NCBI GenBank assembly: GCA_963642245.1
Contig: CAVIFY010000001.1
Span: forward strand, 51,514-115,513
Direction: 5' to 3'
DNA: 64,000 bases
DNA from: CAG-217 sp963642245
GTDB taxonomy: Bacteria > Bacillota > Clostridia > Oscillospirales > Acutalibacteraceae
A program made the translations under genes and the position numbers. The stretch's first letter is position 1. The number at the start of each line of letters is the position of its first letter. Under the pieces are notes generated by a model. That model saw only the letters and a list, made by a program, of their open reading frames with translations, was not told the origin of the DNA and ran no database searches. This document shows positions 58,622 to 64,000 of this stretch, piece after piece.

Positions 58622-58623
58622 GT

Positions 58624-60297
58624 ATGGCACTGGACGGTATTTTTTTGCACTGCCTGCAACGGGAGATCGCAGATGGTGCGGTGGGGGACCGGGTAGACAA
58701 GATCCACCAGCCCACCAGAGAGGAGATCGTGCTGACCCTGCGGGGCCGCAGCGGCACCAAAAAGCTGCTGCTCAGCTGCCGCCCGGACAGCGCCCGGGTG
58801 CACTTTACAGAGTATGCGCCGGAGAACCCGGCCAAGCCACCTATGTTTACCATGCTGCTGCGCAAGCTGCTGCAAGGGGCACGGCTGGACGATGTGACCC
58901 AGCCCGGCCTGGAGCGGGTGCTGGAGCTGCACTTTACCGGCACCAATGAGCTGGGAGACCGGGTGACCTATCGCCTGGTGATCGAGATCTTGAGCCGCTA
59001 CGCCAACATTTTGCTGCTGGACGGCAACGGCAAGATTATAGACTGCATTCGCCGTATGACCGGCGAGACCGGCAACCGGCGGTTGTTGCCCGGGGTGGAC
59101 TACACTTTGCCGCCGCCCCAGGATAAATTGAATATTCTGACAGAGGATTTGGACACCATCACCCACCGGCTGCAAACCTGCGGCGCCACCGGCGCCAAGG
59201 CGGTGCAAAACACCCTGCTGGGCGTGTCACCCATTATTTGCCGAGAGGTGGAGCACGGGCTGACCTTGGAGCAGCTGCGCGCCTTTGCGCAGGCGCCGTC
59301 GCCTACGGTGGTGCTGGACGGTGTGCCCAAGGATTTTGCCTTTACCCCTATTCGTCAGTACGGCGATCTGCTGGAATGCCGCAGCTTTGACAGCCCCAGC
59401 GCGCTGCTGGACTTCTTCTTTTACGAGCGGGTGCGGCTGGCGCGGATCAAGAGCCGCAGCGCCGATCTGTTCCACCACCTGACCACCCTGCAAGAGCGTG
59501 CGGTGCGCAAGGCGGAGAACCGGCGGCAGGAACTGCTGGACTGTGCGGATAAGGACAAGTACCGCATTTACGGCGACCTGATCACCTCCAACCAATATGC
59601 GCTGGAAAAGGGCGCGCCCTTTTACGACTTAGAGAATTATTATGAGCCGGGCACGGTGGTGCGTATTCCGGCTGACCCGGCGCTGAGCCCCTCGGCCAAC
59701 GCCCAAAAATATTATAAAGACTACCGCAAAAAGCAGGTGGCGGAGCAAAAACTTACCGGCTTTATTGCCCAGGCAGAGGCGGAGGCGGCGTATCTGGACA
59801 GTGTGCTGGACGCCCTGAGCCGTTCTTCCACCGACGCGGAGATCTCTGCTATTCGGGCAGAGCTGACCGCCGGTGGCTATCTGCGCCACCGGGGCAAGGA
59901 AAAGCCTGCCAAGGCGCTGAAGCCGCTGGAATACCAAACGGCGGACGGCTTTCGGATTTTGGTGGGCCGCAACAATGTGATGAACGACAAGCTGACCTTA
60001 AAGACGGCGGCAGGAGAGGACTACTGGTTCCATACCCAGGATACCCCCGGTTGTCATGTGGTGCTGGTCACGGCCGGGCGGGAGCCGTCAGAGGCGGCGC
60101 TCCACGACGCGGCGGTACTGGCGGCCTACAACAGCAAGGCTCGCGCGTCCTCTAATGTGCCTGTGGACTATACCCGGGCCAAATTTGTAAAGAAACCTGC
60201 CGGCGCTAAGCCCGGTCGGGTGATCTATACAGATTATAAAACGCTTTTTGTGACCCCCACGCGGGAGGAGACGGAAAGGATGAACCAACTTGGCTAA
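58624..60297 (+). CDS. rqcH: Ribosome quality-control factor RqcH (NFACT family)
   Basis: RqcH binds stalled 50S-peptidyl-tRNA and adds C-terminal alanine tails. The 557-residue protein has the NFACT-N region (MALDGIFLHCLQREI, VGDRVDKIHQPTREEIVL, MFTMLLRKLLQGARL), helix-hairpin-helix, coiled coil (about 270-420) and the NFACT-R domain (GRNNVMNDKLTLKTA, DYWFHTQDTPGCHVVL). It can alternatively act as a fibronectin-binding protein in pathogens. The partner RqcP is encoded near 36.1 kb. Confidence 0.93.
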   Translation: MALDGIFLHCLQREIADGAVGDRVDKIHQPTREEIVLTLRGRSGTKKLLLSCRPDSARVHFTEYAPENPAKPPMFTMLLRKLLQGARLDDVTQPGLERVLELHFTGTNELGDRVTYRLVIEILSRYANILLLDGNGKIIDCIRRMTGETGNRRLLPGVDYTLPPPQDKLNILTEDLDTITHRLQTCGATGAKAVQNTLLGVSPIICREVEHGLTLEQLRAFAQAPSPTVVLDGVPKDFAFTPIRQYGDLLECRSFDSPSALLDFFFYERVRLARIKSRSADLFHHLTTLQERAVRKAENRRQELLDCADKDKYRIYGDLITSNQYALEKGAPFYDLENYYEPGTVVRIPADPALSPSANAQKYYKDYRKKQVAEQKLTGFIAQAEAEAAYLDSVLDALSRSSTDAEISAIRAELTAGGYLRHRGKEKPAKALKPLEYQTADGFRILVGRNNVMNDKLTLKTAAGEDYWFHTQDTPGCHVVLVTAGREPSEAALHDAAVLAAYNSKARASSNVPVDYTRAKFVKKPAGAKPGRVIYTDYKTLFVTPTREETERMNQLG

Positions 60298-60967
60298 TGT
60301 GGCTGTGATCGTGGCTGCCGGTTCCGGCAGTCGTATGCAAAGTGCAAAGAACAAGGTGCTGCTGCCCCTGTGCGGCACGCCGGTGATCGCCCGCACGGTG
60401 GCCGCTTTTGCGGACCTGCCCCAGGTGGACGAGGTGCTGGTGGTGTGCCGTCCTGCGGATGTGGACGCTATGTCCGCCCTGCTGCCCCAGGAGAAAGTGA
60501 GCTTTGTGTTTGGCGGCAAGACCCGGCAGGAGAGCGTGCAAAATGCAGTGGACACCATTGACGACTGCGACCTGCTGCTGATCCACGACGGCGCCCGACC
60601 CCTGGTGACCCGGGACGAGATCTTGGACACCCTGCACCGGGCAAAAGAGACCGGCGCGGCGGCCACCGGTGTTTTTGTAAAAGACACCATTAAGGTGATC
60701 AACGACGACTACGAGATCACGGACACCCCGGATCGCTCCCAGCTGATCGCTATTCAAACGCCCCAGATCTTTCGCTTTGACCTGTACAAGCAGGCTATGG
60801 AGAAAGCCAAGGCCGAGGGCGGGGACTTTACCGACGATTGCAAGCTGATGGAGAACCTGGGCGTGCCGGTGTCCGTTGTGATCGGCGAATATACCAATAT
60901 GAAGATCACCACCCCGGAGGATCTGCCTATGGCAGAGGCGATCTTGAAAGCAAGGGAGGCAGAGTAA
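60290..60967 (+). CDS. ispD: 2-C-methyl-D-erythritol 4-phosphate cytidylyltransferase
   Basis: IspD couples CTP to MEP. CTP-binding AVIVAAGSGSRMQSAKNKVLLPL, LLIHDGARPLVT, TVKDT-like GVFVKDTIKVI and the terminal NMKITTPEDLPMAEAIL are present. 225 residues. TTG 60290 overlaps the rqcH end; AAAGGATG lies upstream. Confidence 0.94.
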   Translation: MANVAVIVAAGSGSRMQSAKNKVLLPLCGTPVIARTVAAFADLPQVDEVLVVCRPADVDAMSALLPQEKVSFVFGGKTRQESVQNAVDTIDDCDLLLIHDGARPLVTRDEILDTLHRAKETGAAATGVFVKDTIKVINDDYEITDTPDRSQLIAIQTPQIFRFDLYKQAMEKAKAEGGDFTDDCKLMENLGVPVSVVIGEYTNMKITTPEDLPMAEAILKAREAE

Positions 60968-61440
60968 TGCGTATCGGCCACGGCTATGATGTACATAAAC
61001 TGGTGGAGGGCCGCCCGCTGATCTTAGGCGGCGTGACCGTTCCTTTTGAAAAGGGACTGCTGGGCCACAGCGACGCGGATGTGCTGCTCCACGCCATCTC
61101 TGACGCGCTGCTGGGCGCGGCGGCGCTGGGCGACATCGGCCACCTGTTCCCGGACACGGACGACCGCTGGAAAGGGGCAGACAGCCTAAAGCTGCTGGCG
61201 GAAGTGGTGCGGGTGCTGGTCGAGCAGGGCTACAAAATTGAGAATATTGACGCCACCCTTTTGGCCCAGCGGCCAAAGCTGGCGCCGTATATAGATGAAA
61301 TGCGGGGCAACATTGCCGCTGCCTGCCGGATCGGCAAGGATCAGGTCAGCGTAAAGGCCACCACCGAGGAGGGGCTGGGCTTTACCGGCACCGGCGCAGG
61401 GATGGCAGCCCACGCCGTGGCACTGATCGAAAAAGCGTAA
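60967..61440 (+). CDS. ispF: 2-C-methyl-D-erythritol 2,4-cyclodiphosphate synthase
   Basis: IspF closes the MEcPP ring with zinc. MRIGHGYDVHKL, ILGGV, LLGHSDADVLLHAISDALLG, GDIGHLFPDTD and TTEEGLGFTGTGAG form the complete set of motifs; 157 residues. It overlaps ispD by one base (TAATG), the standard pair; its product is the substrate of IspG. Confidence 0.96.
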   Translation: MRIGHGYDVHKLVEGRPLILGGVTVPFEKGLLGHSDADVLLHAISDALLGAAALGDIGHLFPDTDDRWKGADSLKLLAEVVRVLVEQGYKIENIDATLLAQRPKLAPYIDEMRGNIAAACRIGKDQVSVKATTEEGLGFTGTGAGMAAHAVALIEKA

Positions 61441-61470
61441 GGCGCTGCAAAGAGGGGGAGTATATACAAA

Positions 61471-62367
61471 ATGATAGAAACAAAGGCACGGATGCGGGCG
61501 GCCGTATTCGGTATCTGCGTCAACCTGTGCCTGTTTATGGTAAAGCTGTATGTGGGTATTTCCACCAACAGCATTTCCATTTATGTAGACTCGCTGAATA
61601 ACGCGCTGGACAGCGTGGTGTGTATTATTGCACTGGTGGGCTTTTGGCTCTCTGTGCGCACCTCGCCCAAGTACCCGTTCGGGCTGGGCAGGGCAGAGGA
61701 CTTGACCGGGTTTATCACCGCCGTGGTGATCGTGGGCACCGGCTTTGGCTTTGGCTATGTGTCCCTGGAGCGAACGCTGTACCCGGCGCCGGTGTGGTTC
61801 TCGGTGCGCTATGCGGTGATCATTGCCGTAACGGCAGTGGTCAAGCTGCTGCTGGGCGCGTATTATAAGTTTAAGGATCGGCGCCATCCGTCGCCGGTGT
61901 TGAAAGGGCTGTTTACGGACAGCATACTGGACTTCTTTATCACTCTGTCCACCCTGATCTCCTTTACCCTGACCCGGGTGGTGGGGGTGCCGGTGGACGG
62001 CTACTTTGGTATTGCCATCAGCGCGGTGCTGCTGATCAGCGGCGCCAAGTCCTGCGCCTCCTCCTTTGCCTGCATTTTGGGCAAGCGAGAGACGGAGGAT
62101 TGCGACCGTGCCCAGGCACTGCTGGCGGCCCGGCCGGGGGTGACCGGTGTGGCCAATGTGCAGTGCCACCGTTACGGACGGCACCTGGCCTTTACGGCAG
62201 ATATTACTACGGACCAAACTACGGTAGAAGCAGCGGCGCAGTTACAAGAGGGGCTGCGGGCGCTTTTGCAGGCAGAGATGGGCGCAGACTTTACGGCGGC
62301 GATCAGCCCCGGCGCACCGACTGCCGAAATAGAACAAAACATAGACGGGGGAGTAACAAATGTCTAA
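61471..62367 (+). CDS. Cation diffusion facilitator family transporter
   Basis: A 298-residue CDF transporter for divalent metals. Six membrane segments are visible, with the metal site motifs in TM2 (IYVDSLNNALDSV) and TM5 (LFTDSILDFFITL), and a C-terminal cytoplasmic domain ending about residue 290. In classical CDF zinc sites the pattern is HxxxD; here TM2 reads NxxxD and TM5 DxxxD, closer to manganese or iron exporters. Metal choice is inference. Confidence 0.87.
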   Translation: MIETKARMRAAVFGICVNLCLFMVKLYVGISTNSISIYVDSLNNALDSVVCIIALVGFWLSVRTSPKYPFGLGRAEDLTGFITAVVIVGTGFGFGYVSLERTLYPAPVWFSVRYAVIIAVTAVVKLLLGAYYKFKDRRHPSPVLKGLFTDSILDFFITLSTLISFTLTRVVGVPVDGYFGIAISAVLLISGAKSCASSFACILGKRETEDCDRAQALLAARPGVTGVANVQCHRYGRHLAFTADITTDQTTVEAAAQLQEGLRALLQAEMGADFTAAISPGAPTAEIEQNIDGGVTNV

Positions 62368-63706
62368 CAAAAAAGGTGCTCTTTTGACAGAGGAGCAAAA
62401 GCTGGAAAAGGTACTGGCCAAAAAGAAGCGCAAGAAGATCGCACTGAAGATCTTTATCGGCTTTTTGATCATTTTGGCGCTGTTTGTGGGGATCACCACC
62501 CTGATCTCCGTGATCGGTATTCAGTCCAACATCAACAAGGCCCACAATTACGGCTCTGCCGGTTGCGCCCAGCTGGAATACAGCGTAGAGGACAACGGCT
62601 ATGTGAACATTAAGAGCGACAAGGGCCTGAAAGTCATGCAGCTGACGGATGTACATATCGGCGGCGGCTGGATGTCTATTAAAAAGGACGCCATGGCCAT
62701 CAACACCGTAGCCACCATGATCCGGGTGGAAAAGCCGGACTTTGTGGTGGTCACCGGCGATATTTCTTACCCGGTGCCGTTCCAGGCGGGCACATTCAAT
62801 AACAAGTCCGGCGCCAAGATCTTTGCGGAGTTGATGGAGACCCTGGGCGTGTACTGGACCCTGGCTTACGGCAACCATGACACGGAGGCGTACAGCTATT
62901 ACACCCGTGAGCAGCTGACGGACTTTTACCGTGGCGAGAAGTACCAGCACTGCCTGCTCCAGCCCGGCCCGGAAGATGTGGACGGCGTGGGCAACCAGGT
63001 GATTAACATTGTCAACAGCGACGGGGTGATCACCCGCTCTTTGATCACGCTGGACAGCCACTCTTACATTGACGGTGATATTTTGGGCGTGCGCTGGCTG
63101 TATGATAATATCCACGAGAACCAGATCAACTGGTACAAGAATGTGGTACTGGACCTGGCAAAACGCAATCAGGACACCGCCAAGGCCCTGCCTGCTGCCA
63201 AGCAGAAGTCCTATGCCCAGCTTGAAAAAGTGGTGCCCACTTCCGTCTTTTTCCACTTCCCCATGGAGGAGTACCGCTTGGCCTGGACCGAGTATGTGGA
63301 GAATGATTATAAAGATACCAAGAATGTGAAGTACCGTTACGGTCTGCCCGGCGAGAGCGGCAAGGTGGTGTACTGTGGTATCCACCCGGACCAGCTGTTT
63401 GAGACCATGCAGGAACTGGGCAGCACGGACAGCACTTTCTGCGGCCATGACCACTATAACAACTTCTCCCTGAACTACAAGGGGATCAACCTGACCTACG
63501 GCTTTTCCATTGACTATTTGGCCTATGTAGGTATTTACAAGAAGGGCACCCAGCGCGGCTGCACCATCTTGGACTACGACCAAAACGGCGGTCTGGACTT
63601 CCACCAGGAGAACTATTATCAGGATAAGTACCAGAACGACGCCCGCGAGTCCGTCACCATGCAGGAGATCACCACCTCCGGTTTGCCGGTGCTGGACGCT
63701 CGGTAA
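62360..63706 (+). CDS. Membrane-anchored calcineurin-like metallophosphoesterase
   Basis: A 448-residue protein with a Lys-rich cytoplasmic start, one membrane span (IFIGFLIILALFVGITTLISV) and an extracellular phosphoesterase domain: MQLTDVHIGGG, VVTGDISYP, LAYGNHD and FCGHDHYNNF. All five metal-site blocks are intact. The substrate is unknown; similar proteins hydrolyse phosphodiesters or phosphonate/teichoic intermediates. It overlaps the CDF gene by 8 bp, so they are co-translated. Confidence 0.87.
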   Translation: MSNKKGALLTEEQKLEKVLAKKKRKKIALKIFIGFLIILALFVGITTLISVIGIQSNINKAHNYGSAGCAQLEYSVEDNGYVNIKSDKGLKVMQLTDVHIGGGWMSIKKDAMAINTVATMIRVEKPDFVVVTGDISYPVPFQAGTFNNKSGAKIFAELMETLGVYWTLAYGNHDTEAYSYYTREQLTDFYRGEKYQHCLLQPGPEDVDGVGNQVINIVNSDGVITRSLITLDSHSYIDGDILGVRWLYDNIHENQINWYKNVVLDLAKRNQDTAKALPAAKQKSYAQLEKVVPTSVFFHFPMEEYRLAWTEYVENDYKDTKNVKYRYGLPGESGKVVYCGIHPDQLFETMQELGSTDSTFCGHDHYNNFSLNYKGINLTYGFSIDYLAYVGIYKKGTQRGCTILDYDQNGGLDFHQENYYQDKYQNDARESVTMQEITTSGLPVLDAR

Positions 63707-63714
63707 TGCTTTTT

Positions 63715-63751
63715 GCGCACTGTCGGTTTTTGCCGACGGTGCGTATTTTTT
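63715..63751 (+). terminator. Terminator after the metallophosphoesterase gene
   Basis: CGCACTGTCGG pairs with CCGACGGTGCG (one G-U) and is followed by A and six T. Confidence 0.85.
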
Positions 63752-63813
63752 GTCCCTTTTTGACGGGCAGGTTACGGAAAATCGGATTTTTTATGAAGAA
63801 TTTTGAAATCCTA

Positions 63814-63841
63814 TTGACAAATGGAAAAAACTTGCTAAAAT
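63814..63841 (+). promoter_or_regulatory. Promoter of groES
   Basis: Perfect TTGACA (63814-63819), 16-base spacer, TAAAAT (63836-63841), immediately upstream of CIRCE. Confidence 0.85.
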
Positions 63842-63846
63842 AAGTA

Positions 63847-63873
63847 TTAGCACTCGGGAGTAAAGAGTGCTAA
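63847..63873. promoter_or_regulatory. CIRCE operator (HrcA binding site)
   Basis: TTAGCACTC, nine bases, GAGTGCTAA: an exact match to the CIRCE consensus. HrcA represses groESL from this site and is released on heat stress. Confidence 0.97.
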
Positions 63874-63910
63874 CGCAAAAAAACAAATACTTTTGACGAG
63901 GTGAAAAGTT

Positions 63911-64000
63911 ATGACTATTAAACCGCTTGCAGACCGTGTTCTGCTGAAAGCCTGCGAGGCTGAGGAAACCACCGCTTCCGGCATTATTCTGGCTGCTTCC
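63911..64000 (+). CDS. groES: Co-chaperonin GroES (3' end outside window)
   Basis: Only the first 30 codons are in the window: MTIKPLADRVLLKACEAEET, then TASGIILA, the GroES N-terminus leading into the mobile loop. GAGGTG precedes ATG 63911. With CIRCE upstream, a groES-groEL operon is expected to continue past the edge. Confidence 0.96.
   Translation, partial: MTIKPLADRVLLKACEAEETTASGIILAAS

Noticed and set aside
1..64000. CRISPR arrays, tRNA genes, insertion sequences and phage genes
   Set aside because: I saw no regularly spaced direct repeats, no tRNA T-loop/acceptor pattern, no transposase or integrase motif and no structural phage gene.

Overview
The window is GC-rich DNA from an anaerobic, spore-forming Clostridia-type Firmicute, most like the gut Oscillospirales/Ruminococcaceae. 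This is inferred from gene content: PolC, SpoIIGA and sigma-E, YabP/YabQ, HemZ, an IspH-S1 ribosomal protein fusion, MurT/GatD, a CIRCE-controlled groES, near-consensus sigma-A promoters and AGGAGG ribosome sites. Most of it is conserved housekeeping DNA, densely packed with 4-bp ATGA or TAATG overlaps. The first and last genes (murT, groES) are cut by the window ends.

Layout. 1-1.55 kb: murT-gatD (lipid II amidation). 1.6-3.6 kb: rpsB-tsf behind a structured leader. 3.65-4.77 kb: an AT-rich accessory islet holding the wreck of a polymorphic toxin with a colicin E3-type rRNase tip, and an intact candidate immunity gene. 4.8-10.7 kb: a small membrane protein, a methyltransferase, an SGNH hydrolase, a secreted ComEC-like metallo-beta-lactamase-fold protein and a leucine-rich surface protein with a dockerin-like end. 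10.7-20.9 kb: pyrH-frr-uppS-cdsA-dxr-rseP-ispG-polC. 20.9-32.6 kb: a histidine operon starting with a hisZ-hisG fusion and running into recJ, relA/spoT, dtd, an MBL hydrolase and hemZ. 32.7-37.5 kb: a lone coiled-coil gene, then the B. subtilis yabM-yabN-(HU)-rqcP-yabP-yabQ-divIC order. 37.5-46.5 kb: fumarase alpha subunit, a 23S-type rRNA methyltransferase, phosphohexomutase, NifU-like protein, GH38 alpha-mannosidase, two membrane proteins and the CCA-adding enzyme. 46.5-48.3 kb: spoIIGA-sigE and an isolated 5S rRNA. 48.3-56.3 kb: DUF378, manA, an ABC-F ATPase, a flavoprotein, cmk, plsC and ispH-rpsA. 56.3-63.7 kb: DUF4364, DUF1858, trmK, nif3, rqcH, ispD, ispF, a CDF transporter and a metallophosphoesterase. 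63.8-64 kb: groES.

How the genes connect. Five MEP-pathway genes (dxr, ispG, ispH, ispD, ispF) sit with uppS, so much of undecaprenyl phosphate supply is encoded here beside lipid II amidation. RqcP and RqcH form the bacterial ribosome quality-control pair. ManA, the phosphohexomutase and the GH38 enzyme point to mannose-glycan use.

Most noteworthy: (i) the broken E3-type toxin, with its catalytic residues preserved, an in-frame TGA at the conserved Trp, and an intact neighbour; (ii) a PolC lacking the proofreading exonuclease normally inserted in its PHP domain; (iii) the HisZ-HisG fusion behind a promoter carrying a palindrome, in an operon lacking hisH and hisF; (iv) an internal ribosome site and start inside ispH-rpsA that could release free S1; (v) sigE followed by a 5S rRNA gene instead of sigG. 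All family calls are from reading motifs; no database search was possible.
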